NCBI GenBank assembly: GCA_009923895.1
Contig: RFSP01000028.1
Span: forward strand, 1 to 12,840
DNA from: Betaproteobacteria bacterium
GTDB lineage: Bacteria; Pseudomonadota; Gammaproteobacteria; Burkholderiales; Burkholderiaceae_C
Reading direction: 5' to 3'
Length of the DNA stretch: 12,840 nucleotides
This document shows, in pieces, positions 1 through 6,336 of this stretch. A program made the position numbers and the translations under genes. The first letter of the stretch is position 1. Every line of letters starts with the position of its first letter. Below the pieces are notes generated by a model. It was given only the letters and a program-made list of their open reading frames with translations. It was not told the DNA's origin and did no database searches.

Positions 1-487
1 GCTCCATGGCCTTGGACTTGCCGACGGCTCTGGGCAGCCTTTGCGTGCCCCCCGCGCCGGGGATGATGCCCAGCTTGATTTCAGGTTGACCAAATTTTGC
101 AGAGTCGGCGGCAATGATGAAGTCGCACATCATGGCCAACTCGCAACCCCCACCCAGGGCAAAGCCGGCCACGGCGGCGATGACCGGTTTGCGCACCTGC
201 CGCAGCGTCTCCCAATTGCGCGTGATGTAGTCGCCCAAATAGGCATCCATGAAGCTGTAGTTGGCCATGGCACCGATGTCAGCGCCTGCCGCAAAGGCCT
301 TTTCACTGCCGGTGATGACGATGCATCCAATGGCCGGGTCGGCATCAAAAGCCAAGACAGCATCGCCGAGCTCATCCATGAGCTGGTTGTTGAGGGCGTT
401 GAGTTGCTTGGGACGGTTGAGCGTGATAAAGCCCGTGCGGCGCTCACCGTCACCGCGTGTATCGACCAAAATCAATTCATAGCCCAT
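1..487 (-). CDS. Enoyl-CoA hydratase/isomerase (crotonase family), 3' end cut by window edge
   Basis: Hydrates trans-2-enoyl-CoA to 3-hydroxyacyl-CoA in fatty-acid or related acyl-CoA catabolism; cytosolic. The first 162 residues are visible. The crotonase core is clear: NRPKQLNAL at 24-32, the oxyanion-hole/CoA region AAGADIGAM at 66-74, GGGCELAMMCD at 112-122 and FGQPEIKLG at 132-140, followed by IPGAGGTQRLP. Both catalytic glutamates of true hydratases are present (Glu116 and Glu136, 20 apart as in the rat mitochondrial enzyme), so this is probably a hydratase rather than a one-glutamate isomerase. The ATG is preceded by GAGGAG at good spacing, which fixes the start. It lies 47 bases after the DUF3108 gene and may be the distal gene of the same transcript. 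Only the last part of the roughly 260-residue family length is missing. Substrate chain length cannot be inferred. Confidence 0.93.
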   Translation of the reverse strand, partial: MGYELILVDTRGDGERRTGFITLNRPKQLNALNNQLMDELGDAVLAFDADPAIGCIVITGSEKAFAAGADIGAMANYSFMDAYLGDYITRNWETLRQVRKPVIAAVAGFALGGGCELAMMCDFIIAADSAKFGQPEIKLGIIPGAGGTQRLPRAVGKSKAME

Positions 488-534
488 GTCGGTCTCCTCT
501 GCGCAGATTTCATTCACTGCCAAGCACTATAGCC

Positions 535-1686
535 TCAAGGTCGGTCTTGCAATGACAGCGCCTGCCGTGCCTGCTGCGGCAACTTGTCCATGACCAAATT
601 CACCCAGGTCTCTTCGTCCTGGCGAATCCGGATGCGCACCGGCAGGTACTGAAATGAAGGCGCAAACCAGGCTTCCACAGCCAAGTCATTGCTGGATTGA
701 TTCTCCCGTTTGGGCTTGACATAAAAAGTGGGGATGTCCCCAGCGGGAGTGTTGACGGTTTCTTGGGCCGCAATGTCATAGGTCCAGCGATCCACCCGGC
801 GCGGCAGCGCCAGCGGCACCTCCACGGTCTGTCCCACGCTCAAGCGTTGCGGTTGGGTGGTGAACAGCCAAGTCAACTGAACAAACTGACTGGCCGTGTC
901 TTGGATGCCCGGCATGCTGGGCGCTTCTTTGCCTCCCGCCAAAAGCACCCTTTGAGGCTCAAAACGCACGGTCACGCGTCGAGGGGCAAAGAAAGACACC
1001 TGGGTTTCTTCGTCATACCGCCCGGGTCGAAGACCTTGGTCTGTGATCTCGCCATCGCTGGTCATGCGACGTTGCAGCAGCGGCGCAAACGACGGGCCAA
1101 TGAACACGTCCAGATGAACCTGGTAGCGCCTGCCTTGGCGCAGCCACTGGACGGCCGCTCCGCCCTCCACAGGCCCTCGGTAGTAGCCCGTGAGCGCGTA
1201 GGTCAGCTTTGTCGAGGGCGGCCACTCAAAGGCCGACGCAGCGGCTGAAGCGACACCCGAGGCGGGCACTTCGGGCGTCAAGGCCTGGGCTGGCGCAGAA
1301 GAGGCCTGTGCCACTGTGACCGCGGGCTCAGGCTGCACGGCGGCTACGGGGTCCATGGCCTTTTCGACTTTCGGGGCCGCTGCCGCATCGGGCGCAGAAG
1401 CGGCAGGCTGTGGCGCGGCGGCCACTTGCGGTGCGACCGGTGGTACAGGTGGTGCCACCGGCGCGCGGCTCCTTGCCGGAACCGGCAGCGGGGCGGTGGG
1501 GGCGAGCTCCCGCACAAAGGCCACCTCCATGCGCTTGAGAGCGTCGGCCGCCCCATCGCCCAGCCAGGCCTCCTGCGACATCTGCGAAATCTGTTGGGCC
1601 ACCCAGAGGTGCGCCACAGTCACCCCCAGTGCCAAGCCCCACCAGGCCAGACGTCGCCGGCTGGCAGAGCCGAGGGCGTCTTTCAT
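535..1686 (-). CDS. DUF3108 domain protein with N-terminal membrane anchor and Ala/Pro-rich linker
   Basis: 383 residues, function unknown. The N-terminus has a short basic stretch (RRR at 9-11) and one hydrophobic helix at about 12-32, consistent with an inner-membrane anchor or uncleaved signal. Residues about 60-155 are a low-complexity Ala/Pro/Val linker, TonB-like in style, and a folded periplasmic domain follows from about 155 to the end. I recognise that domain as DUF3108 from features such as LTGYYRGPVEGGA, GRYDEETQVSFF and VEAWFAPSFQYLPVRIRI. A long disordered spacer before a globular domain suggests reach across the periplasm; that is inference. It starts 9 bases after the stop of the DUF3429 gene with a TGAGGG ribosome site, so the two are probably cotranscribed. 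No catalytic motif is apparent. Confidence 0.85.
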   Translation of the reverse strand: MKDALGSASRRRLAWWGLALGVTVAHLWVAQQISQMSQEAWLGDGAADALKRMEVAFVRELAPTAPLPVPARSRAPVAPPVPPVAPQVAAAPQPAASAPDAAAAPKVEKAMDPVAAVQPEPAVTVAQASSAPAQALTPEVPASGVASAAASAFEWPPSTKLTYALTGYYRGPVEGGAAVQWLRQGRRYQVHLDVFIGPSFAPLLQRRMTSDGEITDQGLRPGRYDEETQVSFFAPRRVTVRFEPQRVLLAGGKEAPSMPGIQDTASQFVQLTWLFTTQPQRLSVGQTVEVPLALPRRVDRWTYDIAAQETVNTPAGDIPTFYVKPKRENQSSNDLAVEAWFAPSFQYLPVRIRIRQDEETWVNLVMDKLPQQARQALSLQDRP

Positions 1687-1695
1687 CTCAAGCCC

Positions 1696-2121
1696 TCAGG
1701 CGCCGGCCGCACCCAGAAAACATGACAGGGCCGCCACTGCGCTCAACCGAAATCTCAGCACCAACCAACGAGACAAGCCCAAAGGGGGATAGAGGTGGCG
1801 GTCCACGGCGTAGCACAGCAGCAGCACCGCCCCCAACACCACCATCCCAGATTCGGGCGGCATCATCACGCCCACCCAGGCCAGCAGAGACGGCACGACG
1901 CCCCACACCCACAAGCGAGGCTGCGGCTGCGGTTGCTGGAAGGCCACCCCCCAGTAAATGCCCCCGAGGAACGACACGATCACCGCGCCATAGGCGCTGA
2001 GCGCCAAGGTCACGTAGGGATAAGCCTCGTCAGAAACCACCCACACCAATGCAGCGCCCAGGACAAACGGAATCAGCCCCGCGTAGCCCAATCGCTGCGC
2101 CCACTTCTGGTTGTCGTCCAC
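1696..2121 (-). CDS. DUF3429 family small membrane protein
   Basis: 141 residues starting with GTG; AAAGG lies 8 bases upstream, inside the end of dsbC. Four to five hydrophobic segments are visible (about 9-29, 34-56, 70-86, 88-108 and 120-138). The motifs GLIPFVLGA near the start and SFLGGIYWG at about 50-58 match what I know of DUF3429 proteins, which are uncharacterised inner-membrane proteins. A Gln/Pro patch (QQPQPQPR) lies in the loop after helix 2. The gene sits 4 bases after dsbC and 9 before the DUF3108 gene, so it is very likely translated from the same mRNA. No function can be assigned from sequence. Confidence 0.85.
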   Translation of the reverse strand: MDDNQKWAQRLGYAGLIPFVLGAALVWVVSDEAYPYVTLALSAYGAVIVSFLGGIYWGVAFQQPQPQPRLWVWGVVPSLLAWVGVMMPPESGMVVLGAVLLLCYAVDRHLYPPLGLSRWLVLRFRLSAVAALSCFLGAAGA

Positions 2122-2125
2122 CCCG

Positions 2126-2872
2126 TCAGCCTTTCTTGCTCGCTTGGCTCAATTGCTTCTCGATGTGATCGGCAGGCACAGCCCCTGGCAGTCGGGCACC
2201 ATCCTCAAAGACCGCCGCGGGAGTGCCCTGCACTCGGTGCTTTTGTCCGAGCTCGGTGTTTCGGTCCAACGCCGTGGTGTCACATTTGGTCGTGGCTCTG
2301 GGCGGCACCACCGCTTTGAGCATCCAATCCCGCCACACCTTGGCTGGATCCTTGGCGCACCACACGTCTTGCGCTTTGGTGAGCGAATCCGGTCCCAAGA
2401 TGGGGTACAGGAAGGTGTAAATGGTCACATCCTTGACCTTGGCCAAATCGGCCTCAAAGCGCTTGCAATAGCCGCAATTGGGGTCCACAAAGACCGCCAT
2501 CTTGCGAGCGCCAGTGCCCTGCTTGATGACCACTGCATCCTTGAAGGGCAGCTTGGGGAAATCAAAAGCCGTCAACTTGTCAATGCGCGCTTGGGTCAGG
2601 TTGGTGCGGGTCTTGGTGTCAATGACCTCGCCTTGCACCACAAAATTGGCCTGGTCGTCGGTATAGACGATGTCCGTGCCCATGCGCACTTCCCACAAGC
2701 CCGGCACCGGGGACTTCACCACTTCATCGATCTTGGGCATGTTGGGCCAGCGCTCGGGCAAGGTCTTGCGGATCACCGCCTCTTGGGCAAGTGCCAAACC
2801 CCCAACCATGACCGCCGCCAAGGCCAAAATCGTCGCAATAGACCTGTGCAAAAAATTCATATGCGTCTTCAT
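2126..2872 (-). CDS. dsbC: DsbC/DsbG-type periplasmic thiol:disulfide interchange protein
   Basis: Periplasmic disulfide isomerase that shuffles wrong disulfides in exported proteins and is normally kept reduced by DsbD. 248 residues: a signal peptide (hydrophobic about 11-29, predicted cleavage after ALAQ at 30), an N-terminal dimerisation domain at about 31-95, then a thioredoxin fold. The active site is CGYC (Cys133, Cys136), identical to E. coli DsbC. The cis-proline loop is GTPA with Thr217-Pro218. A second cysteine pair, Cys172 and Cys197, matches the structural disulfide of the family. The chosen ATG overlaps the stop of the upstream monooxygenase gene as ATGA, implying translational coupling. 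An ATG 12 bases further in (at 2860) gives a cleaner signal peptide and is the main alternative. The open frame continues upstream, but that part lies inside the monooxygenase gene and does not look like protein of this family. Confidence 0.93.
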   Translation of the reverse strand: MKTHMNFLHRSIATILALAAVMVGGLALAQEAVIRKTLPERWPNMPKIDEVVKSPVPGLWEVRMGTDIVYTDDQANFVVQGEVIDTKTRTNLTQARIDKLTAFDFPKLPFKDAVVIKQGTGARKMAVFVDPNCGYCKRFEADLAKVKDVTIYTFLYPILGPDSLTKAQDVWCAKDPAKVWRDWMLKAVVPPRATTKCDTTALDRNTELGQKHRVQGTPAAVFEDGARLPGAVPADHIEKQLSQASKKG

Positions 2873-3978
2873 GAGTGCAAGGCTCGGGCTGTCAACGCCT
2901 TTTTCAGCGGCGACAGCGAATGGACCACATTGAGGCCTTGATTGCGCAAGACTTTCAACGCGGGATGGTTCGACGAAAACAAATGCAGCAGACCGTTGGT
3001 CAGCTCGCCCATGGCGCGTGTGGGCCACCACCGCTCGCGCGCATACCGTCGCAACAGCTTTTCATCGCCCAATTGACGAAACGGTTCGCGACTTTGAATG
3101 ACACGGGCCAAACATTCCACATCGGCCAATCCCAAATTCAGCCCTTGTCCGGCCAGGGGGTGAACCGCATGTGCAGCGTCTCCCAACAGCACCCAACCGG
3201 GGCCGCACACCGGGTGCGCTCGGGCCAAGCGCAAGGGCCAAGCCACCCGCTCGCTGCTCAGCTTCAGACCCCCCACCGCCCCATGGGTGGCCTCCATCAA
3301 GGCGTTCTCGAACAGGCCCGCCTCCATGTCCATGAGCTCTCGGGCCCGCGCGTCGGGCGCGGACCACACCAGTCCATAACTGCAATCCGGTTGTGGGCGG
3401 TCAAATGGCAGCAGCGCCACAATGTCGGGCGATCTGAACCACTGACGCGCCACGCCGGCATGGGCTCGATCGGCCACCAACCGCGCGGCCACGCCGAAGT
3501 GGCCATACGGATGCACCTCATTGCGCACGCCCAATGCCTCGCGGCTGATCGAGTCGCGTCCGTCAGCCACTGCCAATAGGCTGGCGGGCACCGTGCGATC
3601 CACACAATGGATGTGGGGTGCAAATTGCACGGCATGGCTCAGCACAGACTCCAGGGCGGCTGCATCCACAATCCACGCCAGCGCCTCCACCCCTTGTTCA
3701 AAGGCTGAAAAGCCCAAGTGGCTGCCCGCTTGGTCGCCTTCGATGCGCATGTCATTGACCACCGTGCGTGCGTCGGATGGCAACGCGTCCCAGACCTTCA
3801 AGGTCTTGAGCAAATCCACGGAGCGCACGTTCAGCGCATAAGCACGCACATCGGGGGCAGGTTTGGGCGCAGGCGACTGAACTTCCAGGGCCACTTTCAA
3901 GCCTTGACGCGACAGCGCCAAAGCCAGGCTCATGCCAACGGCACCGCCCCCTCGCACACAAACATCGTGGTGTTGCAT
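2869..3978 (-). CDS. UbiH/UbiF/UbiI-type FAD-dependent monooxygenase
   Basis: 369-residue flavoprotein hydroxylase of the ubiquinone-biosynthesis type; such enzymes hydroxylate the aromatic ring of polyprenyl intermediates using FAD, NAD(P)H and O2. Visible: the dinucleotide-binding GGGAVG at 10-15, the DG motif AVADGRDS at 136-143, and the second FAD motif LLGDAAHAVHPLAGQGLNLG at 264-283. Length is normal to slightly short for the family (about 380-400). The start at 3978 was chosen because the Rossmann strand begins right after it; the longer in-frame extension to 4140 is unlike the family. A TACAAT hexamer lies 6 bases upstream of the ATG with no ribosome site, suggesting a leaderless or nearly leaderless mRNA. 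Which ring position it acts on, or whether it acts in ubiquinone synthesis at all, cannot be decided here. Confidence 0.88.
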   Translation of the reverse strand: MQHHDVCVRGGGAVGMSLALALSRQGLKVALEVQSPAPKPAPDVRAYALNVRSVDLLKTLKVWDALPSDARTVVNDMRIEGDQAGSHLGFSAFEQGVEALAWIVDAAALESVLSHAVQFAPHIHCVDRTVPASLLAVADGRDSISREALGVRNEVHPYGHFGVAARLVADRAHAGVARQWFRSPDIVALLPFDRPQPDCSYGLVWSAPDARARELMDMEAGLFENALMEATHGAVGGLKLSSERVAWPLRLARAHPVCGPGWVLLGDAAHAVHPLAGQGLNLGLADVECLARVIQSREPFRQLGDEKLLRRYARERWWPTRAMGELTNGLLHLFSSNHPALKVLRNQGLNVVHSLSPLKKALTARALHS

Positions 3979-3984
3979 GCTCGC

Positions 3985-3990
3985 ATTGTA
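3985..3990 (-). promoter_or_regulatory. Candidate -10 box (TACAAT) for the monooxygenase-dsbC operon
   Basis: On the minus strand TACAAT is followed by six bases and then the ATG at 3978, so transcription would begin at or within a base or two of the start codon. No convincing -35 hexamer is seen 16-18 bases upstream. The divergent transporter gene starts about 20 bases away, so its promoter must lie inside the monooxygenase coding region or overlap this one. Confidence 0.4.
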
Positions 3991-4009
3991 GGGACCGCAA
4001 AGGCGGCCG

Positions 4010-4975
4010 TTGGCGAGCGGGCACAATGTCCCCTCGCGCTTCTTTTCAACCTTGTTTCTCCTCCCCGCCTTGCAACTTCGCACCTGGCACCTGTTTGCCA
4101 TCGCCGTTCTCATTTGGGGCACCACTTGGCACGCCATCATTTACCAGCTGGCCGAAGCACCGGCCGAGTTTGGCGTGGCCTTGCGCTTTACGCTGGCCGG
4201 CCTGCTGGCCTTGGCATGGGGATGGCGCATTGGGCAGCCGCTCACCCTGTCAGGGCGGGGGCACACATTGGCCGCCACCCAAGGTTTGCTCATGTATTCG
4301 GTGTCTTACCTGGGGATCTACCACGCCGAACGCTTTGTGCCGTCGGGGTTGGTGGCGGTGGGCTACAGCGCTTCGCCGCTCATGCTGGGCTTGGCCGCTC
4401 GACTGCTGTGGGGAACCCCCCTCTCATGGCCTTTGGTAGTGGGTGGGAGCCTGGGCGTGTGCGGTGTGGCCCTGATCTTTTGGCCGGAACTTTCACATGC
4501 GCAGGCCGATGGCCGCACAGCCTGGGGTGCGGCGCTGACCGCAGCAGCAGTGTTGGTGTCGACGGCTGGCAATGTCGTGGCTTCTCGCAACAAGGCCGCC
4601 GGACTGCCGTTTTGGACCTCCATGGGATGGGGCATGTGGTACGGCGCGGCGGTGTCTTGGTGCATCGTCTGGGCCACCGGCCAAGGCCCGTCCAAAGCAC
4701 CGTCTGACTTCAGCCTCGCCTGGACGCTGTCTTTTGTGTACTTGTCCGTGTTTGGCACGGTCATCGCATTTGCCTGCTATTTGGCCTTGCAGCAACGTTT
4801 GGGCTTGGCCCGCACAGGCACCATCGGGGTGGCCACCCCACTGGTGGCCATGGTGATGTCCATCGCACTGGAGGGCTACCGGCCCCAATGGATCAGCGTG
4901 GTGGGCATCGCACTGACGGTGCTGGGCAGCACACTGGCCTTGGGCCTTTGGAGCCGCAGAACCGCCCGCGAATAA
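4010..4975 (+). CDS. EamA/DMT-superfamily transporter (10 transmembrane helices)
   Basis: 321 residues with two tandem EamA repeats, the layout of drug/metabolite exporters such as RhaT- and YdcZ-like carriers; substrate unknown. Family marks are IWGTTWHAI near the end of helix 1 (about 35-43), an R-F-T-L-AG segment at the end of helix 2, and GTVIAFACYLALQQRLG with P-L-VAMVMS in the second repeat. About ten hydrophobic segments can be traced. No ATG lies in frame before helix 1. The TTG at 4010 has AAAGG six bases upstream and is chosen; a TTG at 4070 would give a shorter tail (QLRTWHLFAIAV...) but lacks a ribosome site. The start is therefore uncertain by 20 residues. It is divergent from the monooxygenase gene, with 31 bases between. 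Confidence 0.88.
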   Translation: MASGHNVPSRFFSTLFLLPALQLRTWHLFAIAVLIWGTTWHAIIYQLAEAPAEFGVALRFTLAGLLALAWGWRIGQPLTLSGRGHTLAATQGLLMYSVSYLGIYHAERFVPSGLVAVGYSASPLMLGLAARLLWGTPLSWPLVVGGSLGVCGVALIFWPELSHAQADGRTAWGAALTAAAVLVSTAGNVVASRNKAAGLPFWTSMGWGMWYGAAVSWCIVWATGQGPSKAPSDFSLAWTLSFVYLSVFGTVIAFACYLALQQRLGLARTGTIGVATPLVAMVMSIALEGYRPQWISVVGIALTVLGSTLALGLWSRRTARE

Positions 4976-4978
4976 AAT
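4973..4978 (+). promoter_or_regulatory. Candidate -10 box (TAAAAT) upstream of ychF
   Basis: TAAAAT differs from TATAAT at one position and overlaps the stop codon of the transporter gene, 39 bases before the ychF start. The best -35 match (TTGGAG at 4948-4953) is 19 bases away, longer than ideal. ychF could instead be read through from the transporter, since the gap is only 42 bases. Confidence 0.3.
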
Positions 4979-5017
4979 CATGGATTCCGCCCTCGCGCGG
5001 CTTCTATCGGAACCCCC

Positions 5018-6112
5018 ATGTCCCTCCAATGCGGCATCGTCGGCCTGCCCAATGTCGGCAAGTCCACCCTCTTTAACGCGCTCACCAAAGCCGGCATCGC
5101 GGCTGAGAATTACCCGTTTTGCACCATCGAGCCCAATGTGGGCGTGGTGGAGCTGCCCGATCCGCGTCTGTCTCAACTGGCGGAAATCGTCAAACCCGAG
5201 CGCATCGTCCCCGCCATCGTGGAGTTCGTCGATATTGCAGGGCTGGTGGCGGGTGCCAGCAAAGGCGAAGGGCTGGGCAACCAGTTTTTGAGCCACATCC
5301 GCGAAACCGACGCCATCGTCAACGTCGTGCGCTGCTTTGAAGACCCCAACGTCATCCACGTGGCGGGCAAGGTGGACCCCATTGCCGACATCGAGGTCAT
5401 ACAGACCGAGTTGTGCCTGGCTGATTTGTCCACCGTTGAAAAAGCCCTGGTGCGCCACACCAAGGTGGCCAAGGCCGGAGGCGACAAAGAGGCCCAACGC
5501 CTCGTGGATGTGCTCAAAAAATGCGAGGCCGCGCTCAACCAAGGGCAGCCCGTGCGCAGCATTGACTTCAGCAAAGAAGAACGTGTCGTCCTCAAGCCGC
5601 TGTGCCTGATCACCGCCAAGCCCGCCATGTTCGTGGGCAATGTGTCGGAAGACGGCTTCGAGAACAACCCCTTCCTCGATCGGCTGCGCGACTACGCGGC
5701 CCGCCAGAACGCTCCCGTGGTGGCCATTTGCGCCAAGACCGAGGCCGAGTTGGCCGACATGGACGACGCCGACCGCCTGCTCTTCTTGCAGGAAATGGGG
5801 CAGGACGAGCCCGGCCTCAACCGGGTGATTCGCGCCGCCTTCAAGCTGCTGGGGCTGCAGACCTACTTCACCGCTGGCGTCAAAGAAGTGCGCGCCTGGA
5901 CCATCCACATCGGCGACACCGCACCACAAGCCGCGGGGGTCATCCACACCGACTTTGAGCGCGGCTTCATCCGCGCCCAGACCATTGCCTTTGAAGACTT
6001 CGTGGCCTGCAAGGGCGAACATGGCGCCAAAGACGCGGGCAAGATGCGCGCGGAAGGCAAAGATTACGTCGTCAAGGACGGGGATGTGTTGAACTTCTTG
6101 TTCAACGTCTAA
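5018..6112 (+). CDS. ychF: Ribosome-binding ATPase YchF (Obg/OLA1 family)
   Basis: 364 residues, the usual length for this universally conserved P-loop NTPase, which binds ribosomes, prefers ATP to GTP and is linked to translation and oxidative-stress response. Walker A is GLPNVGKS at 9-16, G3 is DIAG at 72-75, and the G4 position reads NVSE at 208-211 rather than NKxD, the change that gives ATP preference. His114, reported as catalytic in E. coli YchF, is present in NVIHV. Cys35 in NYPFCTIEPN at 31-40 matches the redox-sensitive cysteine of the E. coli protein. A coiled-coil arm (about 125-190) and a C-terminal TGS domain (about 281-364, ending DVLNFLFNV) complete the fold. The ribosome site before the ATG is weak (CGGAA). 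The next plus-strand gene is rpoH, but repeats and a separate promoter lie between. Confidence 0.98.
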   Translation: MSLQCGIVGLPNVGKSTLFNALTKAGIAAENYPFCTIEPNVGVVELPDPRLSQLAEIVKPERIVPAIVEFVDIAGLVAGASKGEGLGNQFLSHIRETDAIVNVVRCFEDPNVIHVAGKVDPIADIEVIQTELCLADLSTVEKALVRHTKVAKAGGDKEAQRLVDVLKKCEAALNQGQPVRSIDFSKEERVVLKPLCLITAKPAMFVGNVSEDGFENNPFLDRLRDYAARQNAPVVAICAKTEAELADMDDADRLLFLQEMGQDEPGLNRVIRAAFKLLGLQTYFTAGVKEVRAWTIHIGDTAPQAAGVIHTDFERGFIRAQTIAFEDFVACKGEHGAKDAGKMRAEGKDYVVKDGDVLNFLFNV

Positions 6113-6116
6113 CACC

Positions 6117-6150
6117 GTCATTGCGAGGGCCCCGAGGGGCCCGAAGCACC
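6117..6150 (+). repeat. GTCATTGCGAG-type palindromic repeat, copy 1
   Basis: Begins GTCATTGCGAGGG and ends CCCGAAGCACC. Its core is an inverted repeat with arms GGGCCCC and GGGGCCC around GA, so it can form a very stable hairpin. The outer arms (ATTGC and GCACC) no longer match, so the copy looks degenerate. It starts 5 bases after the ychF stop codon. There is no T-run after it, so intrinsic termination is doubtful. Confidence 0.7.
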
Positions 6151-6168
6151 CTGGAAGCGCTCCACTCC

Positions 6169-6205
6169 GTCATTGCGAGGGCCCAGCAGGGGCCCGAAGC
6201 AATCT
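6169..6205 (+). repeat. GTCATTGCGAG-type palindromic repeat, copy 2
   Basis: Begins GTCATTGCGAGGGCCC and ends GGGCCCGAAGCAATCT. It is a head-to-tail near-copy of the element 52 bases upstream. Inner arms GGGCCC/GGGCCC enclose AGCAG, and outer arms ATTGC/GCAAT are intact, giving an imperfect stem of 11 pairs interrupted by GA opposite GAA. The GTCATTGCGAG...GAAGCAATC theme is one I know from short dispersed intergenic repeats in many bacterial genomes. It presumably occurs elsewhere in this genome. Confidence 0.75.
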
Positions 6206-6248
6206 CTAACCTATTGATTTATATAAACTTTTAGACCACCCAGCTGCA

Positions 6249-6259
6249 CTCGCAGTGAC
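6249..6259 (-). repeat. Inverted half-site of the same repeat (GTCACTGCGAG)
   Basis: Read on the minus strand it is GTCACTGCGAG, one base different from the GTCATTGCGAG that opens copies 1 and 2. It faces them across 43 to 121 bases, so the stretch 6117-6259 is bounded by inverted ends, like a decayed composite of the repeat. The AT-rich stretch between (about 6206-6240, including the palindrome TTTATATAAA at 6218-6227) shows no gene. Confidence 0.45.
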
Positions 6260-6286
6260 TTAAGAAAACCGTCACCCCCTCCATCC

Positions 6287-6313
6287 TTAGCACTCCCATC
6301 AATAGAGTGCTAA
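6287..6313 (+). promoter_or_regulatory. CIRCE operator (HrcA binding site), perfect match
   Basis: TTAGCACTC at 6287-6295, nine bases (6296-6304), then GAGTGCTAA at 6305-6313. Both arms and the 9-base spacer match the established CIRCE consensus exactly. HrcA is the heat-sensitive repressor that binds this element, usually in front of groESL or hrcA-dnaK operons. It ends 42 bases before the rpoH ATG and overlaps the likely promoter, so HrcA probably represses rpoH at normal temperature. Confidence 0.95.
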
Positions 6314-6316
6314 TAT
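6287..6316 (+). promoter_or_regulatory. Predicted rpoH promoter (TTAGCA - 18 - TAATAT)
   Basis: TTAGCA at 6287-6292 matches TTGACA at four of six positions; after 18 bases TAATAT at 6311-6316 matches TATAAT at four of six. Start of transcription would be near 6323, leaving a leader of about 33 bases. The -35 hexamer and the spacer lie inside the CIRCE operator, which fits repression by HrcA blocking polymerase. No start site is proven. Confidence 0.5.
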
Positions 6317-6336
6317 TCAGGGAACCAAAGCTTCAG

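Noticed and set aside
3979..4140. N-terminal extension of the monooxygenase frame
   Set aside because: The FAD-binding Rossmann strand starts directly after the ATG at 3978, and the extension is basic, Cys-rich and unlike the family; it also runs into the divergent transporter gene.
3718..4707. 329-codon plus-strand open frame overlapping the monooxygenase and the transporter
   Set aside because: It is out of frame with the transporter and antisense to the monooxygenase; composition is Gly/Arg/His-rich with no domain. Both true genes are well supported.
4493..6121. Very long open frame (542 codons) on the minus strand across ychF and the end of the transporter gene
   Set aside because: It is an antisense shadow: the plus strand encodes complete, textbook YchF there. 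The putative product is a His/Gly/Asp-rich string with no recognisable domain. GC-rich third positions readily keep the opposite frame open.
6117..6205. CRISPR array
   Set aside because: Only two repeat-like units with an internal palindrome and about 16-18 bases between them; no spacer series and no cas genes. Better explained as dispersed palindromic repeats.
6222..6227. TATAAA in the AT-rich part of the ychF-rpoH gap as an rpoH promoter
   Set aside because: The hexamer at the right distance upstream is GCAATC, a poor -35, and the promoter overlapping the CIRCE site fits better. The AT-rich stretch is instead noted as repeat-flanking sequence with a 10-base palindrome.
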